Source: an uncultured Alistipes sp. (GTDB lineage: Bacteria; Bacteroidota; Bacteroidia; Bacteroidales; Rikenellaceae). From it: 64,000 bases of DNA. The DNA lies in NCBI GenBank assembly GCA_944320685.1, contig CALUIK010000004.1, forward strand, positions 1 to 64,000. Direction: 5' to 3'. Below are positions 36,627-45,273 of this stretch, in pieces. The notes under the pieces are model-generated. The model ran no database searches and had not been told where the DNA came from. It saw nothing but the letters and a program-made list of their open reading frames with translations. Made by a program: the position numbers and the translations under genes. Position 1 is the stretch's first letter, and every line of letters starts with the position of its first letter.

Positions 36627-37622
36627 TTAGAAATACTCTTCGCGCAGGCTGTAGCCGTTGCGCATGGCTTCGAACGCGTCGGGGGCCGCCTTGAGCGCCC
36701 GCGTTTGTGCGGCTATGTCGAAGTAGCGCCCTATGGAGCCGCACATCTGCTCCCACGATATGGGGCGGCGCTCCACGGGTGACGCCTGCGGCGGATACCA
36801 TTGTGCGAGCGGCAGGCCGAAACGGCGGGCGGCGGCCCGTACGGCGGCTGCCGTGGCATTGGCTTTGCCCTGCGCCGAGTATCCGGCTATATGCGGCGTG
36901 GCGATGAAGGCTTTGCCTAGCAGGCTGCGGTCGATGCGTGGTTCGTCTTCCCAGACGTCGAGTGCGAGCCGCTGCGGCGCCGCACGCAGAGCGGCGGTGT
37001 CGGCCACCTCGCCGCGGGCGGCGTTTATGATAACGGCATCGGGACGCATGGTCCCGATCAGGCGGCTGTCGACCATGTGGCGTGTTGAGGGGTCGAGCGG
37101 CGTATGCAGGGTGAGTATGTCGGCTTGGGCGGCGACCTGCTCCAGCGGCAGGAAATCGCCTCCTTCGCGCTGCTGCCGCGGCGGGTCGCACCGCAATACG
37201 CGGAACCCCCACATGCGGGCGTATTGCTCGACGAGGCCTCCTACATGTCCCACGCCGACGATGCCGAGGCACTTGTGTTGCGGCGCCCATCCCCCGTCCG
37301 CGGCGAGAGCCGCTAATGCGGCCCCCATCCATTGAAGTACGCCTGCGGCGTTGCATCCCTGCGCCGTTACTACCTCGATGCCGTGCGAGGCGCAGTATTC
37401 GAGATCTATGTGGTCGAATCCTATGGTTGCAGTGGCTATGAGTTGTACGCGCGAGCCTTCGAGCAGCCGTCTGTCGCAGCGGGTGCGGGTGCGTATTATG
37501 AGTATGTCGGCATCGGCGGCATCCTCGCGCGTGATGGCGTCGGCTGGAAGGTAGGCCACCTCGGCGTATGGTTCCAGCACCCCCGATATGTAGGGTATGG
37601 CTTTGTCGATTACGAATTTCAT
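36627..37622 (-). CDS. pdxB: Erythronate-4-phosphate dehydrogenase
   Basis: The 331-aa D-2-hydroxyacid dehydrogenase performs the second step of the DXP-independent-of-PdxST branch of PLP synthesis. It starts MKFVIDKAIPYISGVLEPYAEV, the PdxB opening. The NAD-binding GIVGVGHVGG is near residue 121, the catalytic Arg in NAARGEVAD near 206, Glu in VWEDEPRID near 229 and His in ATPHIAGYSAQGKANAT near 247. The longer open frame upstream is antisense to the next gene and was dropped. A -7 box (TATATTTG, 37669-37662) is divergent from and close to the next operon's promoter. Confidence 0.94.
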   Translation of the reverse strand: MKFVIDKAIPYISGVLEPYAEVAYLPADAITREDAADADILIIRTRTRCDRRLLEGSRVQLIATATIGFDHIDLEYCASHGIEVVTAQGCNAAGVLQWMGAALAALAADGGWAPQHKCLGIVGVGHVGGLVEQYARMWGFRVLRCDPPRQQREGGDFLPLEQVAAQADILTLHTPLDPSTRHMVDSRLIGTMRPDAVIINAARGEVADTAALRAAPQRLALDVWEDEPRIDRSLLGKAFIATPHIAGYSAQGKANATAAAVRAAARRFGLPLAQWYPPQASPVERRPISWEQMCGSIGRYFDIAAQTRALKAAPDAFEAMRNGYSLREEYF

Positions 37623-37661
37623 CTCATTTGCGGAATCGCTGCTTTTGTGTAAATTGGCATG

Positions 37662-37697
37662 CAAATATACGCAAAAAACGATTTTTTTGTATCTTTG
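37662..37697. promoter_or_regulatory. Divergent -7 boxes for pdxB and the agmatinase-like operon
   Basis: A minus-strand TATATTTG (37669-37662) faces pdxB and a plus-strand TATCTTTG (37690-37697) faces the agmatinase-like gene, 20 bp apart. Neither has a clear -33 TTG, and the two polymerase footprints would overlap, so the promoters may compete. Confidence 0.6.
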
Positions 37698-37715
37698 CCC
37701 AATTGATTGTACGTT

Positions 37716-38774
37716 ATGGCAGAAAAGGATAGCATGCTGGATCATCTGGATCCCGACACAGGCGACTACTTCGGCGTGCCGTGCCGGCCCGAGCAGGCGC
37801 AGCTGGTGCTCGAATCGGCGCCGTGGGATGTTACGGCGCCGGCGGGGGCGTTGTCGTCGTATGCGCCCGATGCAATCATCGAGGCGTCGGAGCGCATGGA
37901 TCCTTACGACCCCATCTCTCCGGACGAGTGGAAGAGCGGCTTTGCCACGGCCGATGTGGACTATACGCTTCAGGAGCGGTCGCAGCAGTTGCGGTCGGAT
38001 GTCGATAAACTGCGGTCGCACGCCGTCAGCGGCGGCGGTATCATGGGGCCTTTGGCGGATGACTACTATTCGCGCCGCCAGCGGCGCGTCGAGGAGGGCT
38101 GCCGCGACATGGTGGCTGCGGTACGCCGCGAGACCGGCGGGTGGTTGCGGCAGGGCAAGGTCGTAGGTCTTGTCGGCGGCGACCACTCCACGCCGCAGGG
38201 CCTTATCGAGGCGCTCGCCGAATGTGAGGAGGGTTTCGGTATCCTCCACATGGATGCCCGCTGCCGCCTGAAAGCCCGCTGCGAGGGCTTCGAATATTCG
38301 TGTGAATCGCTGATGTACAACGTGCTGAATGATGTGCCGGGCGTACGGCGCGTGGTGCAGGTGGCGCAGCGGGATTTCTCCGCTACGGAGCACCGCGTGG
38401 CGCGGGAGTCGGAGCGCATAGTGTTGTACGACACCGACCGTATCGCCTCGATGCGTTTCGGCGGGGCCTCGTGGCGCGACGTGTGCGACGCCATCGTGGC
38501 GGAACTGCCGCAGACGGTATATGTCGATTTCGACATATCGGCCCTCTCGATCGAGAACTGTCCCCACTCGCCTTATGCGGCGCCCGGCGGACTGCGCTTC
38601 GACGAGGCGCTCTATATGGTCAACCGCGTGGTGGAATCGGGCCGCCGCATCGTGGGATTCGATGTCGTTGGTGTGGTCCCCAAGGTCGAGGATTGCGTCG
38701 ATGCCGAAGTTGCGGCGCGAATGTTGTACCGCCTGTGCGGTATGGCCCTGCGCTCGCAGAAGAGAAACGATTGA
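37716..38774 (+). CDS. Agmatinase/arginase-fold protein lacking metal ligands
   Basis: The 352-aa protein keeps the ureohydrolase fold: GVPCRPEQAQLVLESAPWDVT near 20-40, GGDHSTPQG at 154-162, and D271-F-D273 in VYVDFDISALS with the PHSPYAAPGGL block after it. The middle metal motif, DAHxD in active enzymes, reads D180-A-R-C-R184, and the SHG-type motif that follows reads S-C-E at 195-197. Two of the six manganese ligands are therefore replaced by Arg. Active agmatinases hydrolyse agmatine to putrescine; this one probably cannot. Two FKBP lipoprotein genes follow (first gap 2 nt). A structural or regulatory role is possible but unknown. Confidence 0.82.
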   Translation: MAEKDSMLDHLDPDTGDYFGVPCRPEQAQLVLESAPWDVTAPAGALSSYAPDAIIEASERMDPYDPISPDEWKSGFATADVDYTLQERSQQLRSDVDKLRSHAVSGGGIMGPLADDYYSRRQRRVEEGCRDMVAAVRRETGGWLRQGKVVGLVGGDHSTPQGLIEALAECEEGFGILHMDARCRLKARCEGFEYSCESLMYNVLNDVPGVRRVVQVAQRDFSATEHRVARESERIVLYDTDRIASMRFGGASWRDVCDAIVAELPQTVYVDFDISALSIENCPHSPYAAPGGLRFDEALYMVNRVVESGRRIVGFDVVGVVPKVEDCVDAEVAARMLYRLCGMALRSQKRND

Positions 38775-38776
38775 AG

Positions 38777-39469
38777 ATGAAAGGATATCTGTATACGGCC
38801 GTGGCGGCCGTTTGCCTGTCGGCCTTGTCGGCGGCCGTGTCGTGCGGGCGCGAGGGAGGGCTGACTCTCGGTGACGAGACCGACTCGTTGTCGTATGTAG
38901 TGGGCATGAATATAGCCTACAATATCATGGAGATGGACTCCACGCTGCGTGCCGACGTGATATGCGCCGCCATAGGTGACGCCTTGGCCGGAAAGGAGAT
39001 GATTACGGCCGAACAGGCCAAGACGTATTTCCTTGCCTATATGAACTATGGGGCGTACGAGCGCGTGCGCTCGTACGAGGAGCGGTACCTGTCGGATCTC
39101 GAGCAGTCGGACCGCGACATTGTGCGAACGCGCAGCGGCCTTACATATAAGGTTGAGGAGTTGGGTGACATGAACCTTACGGCTTCGAGTGACCGCGATA
39201 CCGTGGCCATACGCTATCGCGTGGAGACGCTCGACGGCGAACTGGTATATTCGTCATATGAGCGTGGAGATACGCTCCGCGCACCTGTCCACAGGCTCAT
39301 CGAGGGGCTGGGCGAGGGTGTGCAGCTCGTGGGCCAGGGCGGCAAGCTGACCATGTGGCTTCCCTCTGCGCTGGGATACGGCGCCGTCGGCAACGAGGAG
39401 CTGGGCGTGAAACCCAACCAGATGCTGCGTTACGAAGTGGAGGTCGTCGAGGTGAAGCGCCGACGGTAA
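38777..39469 (+). CDS. FKBP-like lipoprotein, active site degenerate
   Basis: The 230-aa protein has a lipoprotein signal ending near LSAAVSC (Cys23), an N-terminal FKBP_N-like helical part (DSLSYVVGMNIAYNI near 36-50), and a C-terminal FKBP domain (about 135-227). In FKBPs the FD pair and the Trp of the substrate pocket are conserved; here the positions read LVYSS and IEGLGEG, so Phe/Asp and Trp are gone, while SALGYG is kept. It may be a chaperone without isomerase activity. It starts 2 nt after the agmatinase-like gene. Confidence 0.88.
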   Translation: MKGYLYTAVAAVCLSALSAAVSCGREGGLTLGDETDSLSYVVGMNIAYNIMEMDSTLRADVICAAIGDALAGKEMITAEQAKTYFLAYMNYGAYERVRSYEERYLSDLEQSDRDIVRTRSGLTYKVEELGDMNLTASSDRDTVAIRYRVETLDGELVYSSYERGDTLRAPVHRLIEGLGEGVQLVGQGGKLTMWLPSALGYGAVGNEELGVKPNQMLRYEVEVVEVKRRR

Positions 39470-39570
39470 GCCAGCCAGTCGGCGGCCCGTGCCGGCCTGT
39501 GGCGGATGGCCATGATGTCTGTAACGGAATGAATGGAAAGTTGTAAAACGATAAATTTTTTAGGTAGAAG

Positions 39571-40611
39571 ATGAAAAAGATTATTTTCGGAGCCGCCATG
39601 CTTGTATGCGCGGCGGCTATGGTCTCATGCGGCGGAAAAACGCCGTCGGGAATCTCGAAGGGAAGCAGATCGAAGATGGATACATTGTCGTACGCCATCG
39701 GTATGAATATCGGACAGGGGATCTCGGGCGACATGCCCGAGATGAAGTTCGACGCGGCAGTTTTGGCGACGAATGCCGAGAAAGCCCTCTTCGATAAGGG
39801 CATGAAGAGCGAGGATGCCGTGGCCGTACTGGAGGAGTTCTTCAGGAACAAGCGCCCGCAGCGTCTGCAGAAACTCGACGAACAGATGCGCGAGCGTATG
39901 AAGGACACTACGGCGGCTCCCATCGACCCCAAGGAGGTGGATATCTTCGAGAGCGATGACGAGCGTAGGGAGGTGTCGGAAGCTTACGGTGCCGATATGG
40001 GTTCGCGCCTGCGCAAATCGCGCCTGCCCTTGCAGACCTATTGGTTCGTGAGGGGCTTTACCGATTCATATTCGGGCGGCGAGACTGTTGTGACTCCCGA
40101 TCAGGCCGCCATGTGCATGCAGACCTATTTCATGGTTACGCGCCCTGCCGAGAACAAGAAGGCATCGGAGGAGTGGCTCGCTTCGATCGAGAAGCAGAGC
40201 GGTGTGCAGAAGACCGAGAGCGGCCTGCTCTACCGTATCGACCGCGAGGGCGATGCAGCCATCAAGCCCAAGGCTACCGATGTTGTCGAGGTTGATTACG
40301 AGGGCAAGTTCCGTGACGGCGAGGTGTTCGATTCGTCGTACGAGCGCGGCTCGTCGACCGAGTTCCCGCTCAACGGCGTGATCAAGGGTTGGACCGAGGG
40401 CCTGCAGCTCATAGGCAAGGGCGGGCAGGTCACGTTGTGGATTCCGTCTGACCTTGCATACGGGACCTATGGTTCGAGCATGATCGGCCCCAACGAGGCC
40501 CTTGAGTTCAAGGTCGAGCTTCTCGACGTTAAGGTAGGCAACGAGCCCGCAAAGACGGAGGCTCCCGCGGCCGAGGCCGAGAAACCGGCCGAGGAGGGCA
40601 GCGCCGAGTAA
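39571..40611 (+). CDS. FKBP-type peptidyl-prolyl isomerase lipoprotein
   Basis: The 346-aa protein has a lipoprotein signal (MKKIIFGAAMLVCAAAMVSC, Cys20), an N-terminal dimerisation domain (DTLSYAIGMNIGQGI near 37-51), and a C-terminal FKBP domain (about 240-325) with an intact pocket: VDYEGKFRDGEVFDSSYERG, VIKGWTEGLQLIGKGG and LAYGTYG. It catalyses proline isomerisation in the periplasm or at the outer surface. The tail is Ala/Glu/Pro rich. It is a longer relative of the preceding gene, probably a tandem duplicate. A 101-bp gap with an AT-rich stretch precedes it, and a strong terminator follows. Confidence 0.94.
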   Translation: MKKIIFGAAMLVCAAAMVSCGGKTPSGISKGSRSKMDTLSYAIGMNIGQGISGDMPEMKFDAAVLATNAEKALFDKGMKSEDAVAVLEEFFRNKRPQRLQKLDEQMRERMKDTTAAPIDPKEVDIFESDDERREVSEAYGADMGSRLRKSRLPLQTYWFVRGFTDSYSGGETVVTPDQAAMCMQTYFMVTRPAENKKASEEWLASIEKQSGVQKTESGLLYRIDREGDAAIKPKATDVVEVDYEGKFRDGEVFDSSYERGSSTEFPLNGVIKGWTEGLQLIGKGGQVTLWIPSDLAYGTYGSSMIGPNEALEFKVELLDVKVGNEPAKTEAPAAEAEKPAEEGSAE

Positions 40612-40624
40612 CGGTTGATATTAT

Positions 40625-40672
40625 AAAAGTTGAAGCGGCAGCTCCGGAGAGAGCTGCCGCTTCAACTTTATA
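40625..40672 (+). terminator. Terminator of the FKBP operon
   Basis: A stem of about 17 bp (aagttgaagcggcagct near 40627-40642 with its complement near 40652-40668) is A-rich on the left and T-rich on the right, so it can stop both this operon and queA. Confidence 0.92.
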
Positions 40673-40700
40673 CCGTGCGATGGAATGCTCTACGGCATTG

Positions 40701-41945
40701 CTATTTCTGTCGGGGCGGGTTTGCTGCGCCGCGCTCGTCGCAGATGAGCAGCGACGAATCGCCGTAGGAGAGGAAACGGAAGCCGTTGTCGAGGGCGTAG
40801 CGGTAGATCCGCCGCCAGTCGTCACCCACATACGCCGCGACGAGCAGCAGCAGCGTCGATTTGGGCTGGTGGAAATTGGTGATGATGCGGCGCACGATGC
40901 GGAAACGGAACCCCAGCGGCGTTATCATGATCTGCGTCGAAGCCTTCAGCCGTTCCAGCCCGTGTTGTTGCATGTATGCCACAATGTCTTGTAGGGCGTC
41001 ACGGCCCGTGTAGTCGTCGGGTATGTCGTACGGCTCCCATTGCCCGACCACGGTCTCTGCATCGGGCTTGCCGTTGCGGTGTATGCGCCATCCGAGCGCG
41101 GGGAGCGATTCGAGCGTGCGTACCGACGTGGTGCCTACGGCCGTTATGTCGTCGCAGTGCTCAAGCAGGTGCAGCAGCGTGTCGAGCCGTACCTCGAAGT
41201 GCTCGGTGTGCATGGGGTGCCGGGCGGCGTCGTCACTCTTCACTGGCAGGAACGTCCCCGCCCCGACGTGCAGAGTCACGGCCTCGAAGCCGAACCCTTC
41301 GGCACGCATGCGCCCGATAAGTTCCTCGGTGAAGTGCAGGCCGGCTGTGGGGGCGGCTACCGATCCCTCGAACTTCGAGTATACGGTCTGGTAGCGCGTC
41401 AGGTCGATCTCCTCGCTCTCGCGGTTGAGATACGGGGGGATGGGTATGCGCCCGAGGTGCTCTAACATCTGGCCGAAAGTCATGTCGGCATCCCATGCGA
41501 AGCGTACGATATGCTCGCGCGTGCCCCGTTCGGCGATCTCGGCCGTAAGGCGGCACGGGCGGCCTTCATGGTCGAAACGTATCTCCACCTCGCCCTCCTT
41601 CCACTTCTTGAGGTTTCCCACGATGCAGCTCCAGCTGCAGGTGCCGCGTGCGGCGAAGGCCCGTTCGTAGTCGGCCGGTTCGTGCGGTTCGAGGCAGAAG
41701 ACCTCGATTCGCGCCCCCGACGCCTTGTGCATGACGATGCGGGCGCGTATGACCTTCGTGTTGTTGAATACGACCAGCGTGTTGCGCGGCAGCTGCTCGT
41801 CGATGTTGCGGAAACGGCTCTCGGTGACGGCGCCGTTGCGGTATACGAGGAGTTTCGAGGCGCTGCGGTCGTCGAGCGGGAATTTGGCTATGCGTCCGTC
41901 GGGCAGCGGGTAATCGAACTCGTTTATGTCGATGTGGCGTTCCAT
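40701..41945 (-). CDS. queA: QueA-type tRNA ribosyltransferase-isomerase
   Basis: The 414-aa protein matches S-adenosylmethionine:tRNA ribosyltransferase-isomerase, which builds epoxyqueuosine on tRNA. Landmarks are DYPLPDGRIAKFPLDDRSASKLLV near residues 10-33, VFNNTKVIRARI near 58, the RIPIPPYLNRESEEIDLTRYQTVYSKFEGSVAAPTAGLHFT block in the middle, and NFHQPKSTLLLLVAA near 358. At 414 aa it is longer than the usual 340-360, because of an insertion of about 35 residues around HGLERLKASTQ and GRDALQDI. It has its own promoter and no linked queuosine genes. Confidence 0.95.
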   Translation of the reverse strand: MERHIDINEFDYPLPDGRIAKFPLDDRSASKLLVYRNGAVTESRFRNIDEQLPRNTLVVFNNTKVIRARIVMHKASGARIEVFCLEPHEPADYERAFAARGTCSWSCIVGNLKKWKEGEVEIRFDHEGRPCRLTAEIAERGTREHIVRFAWDADMTFGQMLEHLGRIPIPPYLNRESEEIDLTRYQTVYSKFEGSVAAPTAGLHFTEELIGRMRAEGFGFEAVTLHVGAGTFLPVKSDDAARHPMHTEHFEVRLDTLLHLLEHCDDITAVGTTSVRTLESLPALGWRIHRNGKPDAETVVGQWEPYDIPDDYTGRDALQDIVAYMQQHGLERLKASTQIMITPLGFRFRIVRRIITNFHQPKSTLLLLVAAYVGDDWRRIYRYALDNGFRFLSYGDSSLLICDERGAANPPRQK

Positions 41946-41962
41946 GCAAACTGTTTTGGCGG

Positions 41963-41995
41963 CAAAGTTACGAAATAACGGCAGGATTGTACAAC
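41963..41995 (-). promoter_or_regulatory. queA promoter
   Basis: GTTG (41995-41992) and TAACTTTG (41970-41963) on the minus strand with a 21-bp spacer, 17 nt upstream of the ATG. Confidence 0.72.
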
Positions 41996-42065
41996 ATGCC
42001 GGACATGGTTGCGGCGGTATGCCGCATATTGCACGGCGGGGCGGGGTATTGTCCGCCGTCGCATA

Positions 42066-42099
42066 CGAAAAGCCGCAGGAAAGGCCATCCCCTGCGGCT
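42066..42099 (-). terminator. Terminator of the apbE-kinase-AraC operon
   Basis: agccgcagg at 42071-42079 pairs with cctgcggct at 42091-42099; on the minus strand the hairpin is followed by ttttcg, about 20 nt past the AraC stop. Confidence 0.82.
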
Positions 42100-42119
42100 C
42101 ATGCGGCCGTGCGGCGGTG

Positions 42120-43025
42120 TCATTCGTGCGTTTTGTATCGCGAGGGCGATATTCCAACGCGCTGTTTGAAATATTTGCCGAAGAATGATTGCGACACGAA
42201 GTTGAGGCGGTCGGCCACCTCCTGTATGCTGAGCCCCGTCTGCAGGAGCAGGTCCTTGGCACGGTGTATCACAACGTCGTCGATTATCTTCGAGGCGTTC
42301 TTGCCCGTCTTTTTCTTGCAGATGAGCGACAGGTATTTGGGGCTTATCCCCAGTTTCGAGGCATAGTATTCTACGCTGCGCTCCCTTTCGCAGTCGGTGC
42401 CGAGGATGCGTATGAACTCCGCCATAAGGGCGTCGGTGCGCGACTGGTTCTCGATTTTGGGCTCCGACGGCAACTTCGTGTTGAGTACCGCCACGAGCGA
42501 GTAGAAGAAGGCCGAGAAGATGGAGGTTATGATGCGGTTGTCATAGGCGCTTTTGCCCGAGGTGCGGACGACATCGGCCAGCAGCGCCCCTACGCGGTGC
42601 AGATGCGCCGCCTCGGTGTCGGTGAGGCGTATGCATGGGGTGGTCGAGAATACCATGTATACCGAGAGGAAGTCGGATGTGGCAATGTTTATCATATCGA
42701 GGAAGTTGCGCGAGTATGTCATCAGGTACCCGCGGCATGCCTTGCTGCACTTTAATGCGCTGACGACGGAATCTTCGCGCAGCATAACGAGCGAATTGGT
42801 ACGCAGCTCATGGTTGCGGCCGTTGATCGTGATTTTGGCCTTGCCGTTGCAGATTATCCCTATCGTAATGCCGTCGATCGTGCGGGGCGCGCTGTCCAGA
42901 GAACGGAACGTGATCAACGGTGACATGATAATGTTGTCCGAACTGTAACTCTCCTCGGCAAAGGTCTTTTTCAACCTTGAAATTGAAATCCTGTGAACTT
43001 CCTCGCCATGATTCTTTCTCTCCAT
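42120..43025 (-). CDS. AraC-family transcription regulator
   Basis: The 301-aa protein has an N-terminal sensor region with beta-strand-rich text (GITIGIICNGKAKITINGRNHEL near 53-75) and a C-terminal AraC domain (SVEYYASKLGISPKYLSLICKKKTGKNASKI near 215-245, then LSIQEVADRLNFVSQSFFGKYFKQRVGISPSRYK). This is the common Bacteroidota regulator type with unknown effector. It is the last of three genes (apbE, lipid kinase, this one; 22-nt gap), so it may regulate its own operon. The start MERKNHGEEV is preferred over an upstream frame extension that enters the kinase gene. Confidence 0.9.
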   Translation of the reverse strand: MERKNHGEEVHRISISRLKKTFAEESYSSDNIIMSPLITFRSLDSAPRTIDGITIGIICNGKAKITINGRNHELRTNSLVMLREDSVVSALKCSKACRGYLMTYSRNFLDMINIATSDFLSVYMVFSTTPCIRLTDTEAAHLHRVGALLADVVRTSGKSAYDNRIITSIFSAFFYSLVAVLNTKLPSEPKIENQSRTDALMAEFIRILGTDCERERSVEYYASKLGISPKYLSLICKKKTGKNASKIIDDVVIHRAKDLLLQTGLSIQEVADRLNFVSQSFFGKYFKQRVGISPSRYKTHE

Positions 43026-43047
43026 AATATAAATTCGGTTAATAATT

Positions 43048-43959
43048 TCAGTTCTCGTCGTGGTCCTGCGGACATACCACATTCAACTCCCCCCGCAGGC
43101 ATACGACGCGCATGGGGAACTCTCCGCCGCGTTGTCCGTCGACATCGGTGTCCTCGTCGAGACATGTGGCGAGGGTTAGGGTGCTGGTGCGCAGGAACCT
43201 TATTGCAGGAGTCGTTATTCCCAGAATATAGAGCACCATGTCGAATATCGACAGCACCAGATTGCGCCTGCGAAGAAACAGACAGTCGAATACGCCGTCC
43301 CGCAGGCTCGACTTGCTGGCGAGCGGGACGCGTCCCGCCGTTTCGCCGTTGAAGACCAGACCCATGAGCGTCTGATAATAGAACGATTCGTTGTCGGTTG
43401 TTATTGTGAGCGGGATGCTGTGAAGGTTGCGCAGGTCGCGCATTGCGGCTATGACGTATGCCAGACGGCCGATGCGGTGTTTCAAGTGCTCGGAAGTGTG
43501 TTGCGACGTCGTAGTGAAGAGCCCGAAGCTGAATATGTTGACGAAATATATATCCTTGTGGGTGTCTTTCCCGCGGCCGCGGCCTATCTGTTCCACCTTG
43601 CCGCAATCGATCTGCTCGACGGTGCCGTCGGCGATCTGCTGCGCAGCCTTTAGGATGTTGCGCGACATGCCGAGCGCGCCGGCGAAGTCGTTGGCCGTAC
43701 CTGCCGGTATCACGCCGAGCGTGAGCGACAGGCCCTTGCTTTTCATGGCATTGACCACATAGTTGAGTGTGCCGTCTCCGCCCGCCACGACAGCAAGATC
43801 CACCGTCTCGCAGCCGTCGAACGGATTTTCTCCGAAGGCTATGAGGCGTGGCCGCATGTCGTATCCCGCGTTGCGGAATATCGACACTATGCGGTCGACG
43901 TTGCGCCCGATCTTGCCGCGCCCGGCCTGCGTGTTGTAAATCAATATGGCACTTTTCAT
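43048..43959 (-). CDS. Diacylglycerol kinase-family lipid kinase
   Basis: The 303-aa protein has the DAGK catalytic domain: NTQAGRGK near residues 9-16, VAGGDGTLNYVVNAM near 58-72, and the GVIPAGTANDFAGALGM block near 82-98. A C-terminal beta-rich domain with DGVFDCLFLRRRN follows. Family members phosphorylate diacylglycerol, sphingosine-like lipids or related alcohols (YegS/DgkB/BmrU). The lipid is not predictable; sphingolipids are a plausible target in this phylum. It lies 54 nt after apbE. Confidence 0.92.
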   Translation of the reverse strand: MKSAILIYNTQAGRGKIGRNVDRIVSIFRNAGYDMRPRLIAFGENPFDGCETVDLAVVAGGDGTLNYVVNAMKSKGLSLTLGVIPAGTANDFAGALGMSRNILKAAQQIADGTVEQIDCGKVEQIGRGRGKDTHKDIYFVNIFSFGLFTTTSQHTSEHLKHRIGRLAYVIAAMRDLRNLHSIPLTITTDNESFYYQTLMGLVFNGETAGRVPLASKSSLRDGVFDCLFLRRRNLVLSIFDMVLYILGITTPAIRFLRTSTLTLATCLDEDTDVDGQRGGEFPMRVVCLRGELNVVCPQDHDEN

Positions 43960-44013
43960 AAAACAAGCATTCGCCGCCCTTTCCGTAGCGCAGGGGGCAG
44001 TTCATGTCGGTCG

Positions 44014-45063
44014 TTATATGGTGTGGAATCCTTCGTTGTGTTTGAGCGAGGGGGCCAGAGACTCCGAGTAGTATACCTCGAACCCGCCGTCGGCGTTCGA
44101 GGTTATGAAATAGACAGATATTCCCTTGCCTTCCAGCTCGCGGGCCTTCGCTATTGCCTCATCCTTCCCCAGCGCCATGAACATGGTGCCGAAAGCGTCC
44201 GCCTCGGCGCACGTGGGGGCTATGACAGTAGCTGAGAGCAGATCGCTTACGGCGCTGCGGCCGCTGCGGGGGTCGATGGTGTGCGCCACCTTGCGACCCT
44301 GTTCGTCGATGTAGTAGCGGCGGTAGTTGCCCGAAGTGGCGAAAGCGCAGTCGGTGAGCGATATTACCTGCTGTACGTATGCCCCGGGTATCTGGTTGCC
44401 GTCGAAGGGGGTCTCGACACCCACGCGCCACGGCCCGCCTTTGGCCCGCTGCCCGCGGCAGCGCACCTCGCCGCCGATATCGACGATGTAGTTCTCGATA
44501 CCCATCTCCTCAAGCGCCGCGGCCGCCATGTCGACCACGTAACCCTTGGCAATGGAGTTGAAGTCTATCTGCACGCGGGGGTCTGACTTTATCAGGCGCC
44601 CGTTCTCGACACGCAGCTTGTCGAAGCCGACGAATTCCATGATCGAGTCGATGTCGGGGTTCTTCGTGCGGTCCTTTGCCGCGAAACCGTACGCCTCCAC
44701 CAGCGGCTTTACCGTGACGTCGTAGGCGCCGTCGCTGATGGCGTTGATGCGTCCTGCAAGCTCGAGGTTGAAGGCTATGTGCCTGTCGACCGAGTCGGTC
44801 AGGTTGCGGTTTATGCGGTTCAGGAGCGAGTTCTCGTCGAATATGGACATCGAGCTTTTGGCTTCGGCGTCGATGCGCATCATGCGGTCGTAAATATCGG
44901 ATGCGGGACGGTCGGTTTCAGCCGTTATGTGCAGAAACGTGCCGAGCATCTGTCCGTCGACGTCGACATAGACGGGCTGTGCCCGATGGCATGCCGCGGC
45001 CAAGACCGCCGCAAGCGAAATGATGAGGACCCGTATGGTGCCGAATATGTTTTTACTGTTCAT
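44014..45063 (-). CDS. apbE: FAD:protein FMN transferase ApbE
   Basis: The 349-aa lipoprotein (signal MNSKNIFGTIRVLIISLAAV, lipid Cys25) flavinylates Ser/Thr residues of periplasm-facing proteins such as Nqr/Rnf subunits. Landmarks are QMLGTFLHITAE near 38, NSIAKGYVVDMAAAALEEMGIENYIVDIGGEVRCRG near 190-226, the AHTIDPRSG signature near 280 and CAEADAFGTMFMALG near 303. The ATG at 45063 gives a proper lipoprotein signal; the longer frame upstream does not. A TATATTTG box on the minus strand is at 45146-45139. No flavinylation target gene adjoins it. Confidence 0.94.
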   Translation of the reverse strand: MNSKNIFGTIRVLIISLAAVLAAACHRAQPVYVDVDGQMLGTFLHITAETDRPASDIYDRMMRIDAEAKSSMSIFDENSLLNRINRNLTDSVDRHIAFNLELAGRINAISDGAYDVTVKPLVEAYGFAAKDRTKNPDIDSIMEFVGFDKLRVENGRLIKSDPRVQIDFNSIAKGYVVDMAAAALEEMGIENYIVDIGGEVRCRGQRAKGGPWRVGVETPFDGNQIPGAYVQQVISLTDCAFATSGNYRRYYIDEQGRKVAHTIDPRSGRSAVSDLLSATVIAPTCAEADAFGTMFMALGKDEAIAKARELEGKGISVYFITSNADGGFEVYYSESLAPSLKHNEGFHTI

Positions 45064-45241
45064 GCCGATCTTGGTGCCTGTGGTCGGTATTTCGCCGCTG
45101 AACCTGCCGCAGCGGCGGCTCTGACGTGAATTACAGCGCAAATATACACAATTTTACCTAAAAGCCGCCGATTATGGTGCGAATCGGAATTTTTTGACGG
45201 TAAAAAACACGTTTCGGCAATAAAATATTTGCTTCAAAATA

Positions 45242-45273
45242 TTTGCCTCTTAATTAAATTCAAAGTAATTTTG
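45242..45273 (+). promoter_or_regulatory. rpsO promoter and leader start
   Basis: TTTG at 45242-45245 and TAATTTTG at 45266-45273, spacing 20 bp, a full consensus match. The leader to the S15 ATG is about 100 nt and contains GC-rich complementary stretches (around 45320-45360), so S15 autoregulation by its leader is possible. The oppositely directed apbE box at 45139-45146 shares this region. Confidence 0.82.
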
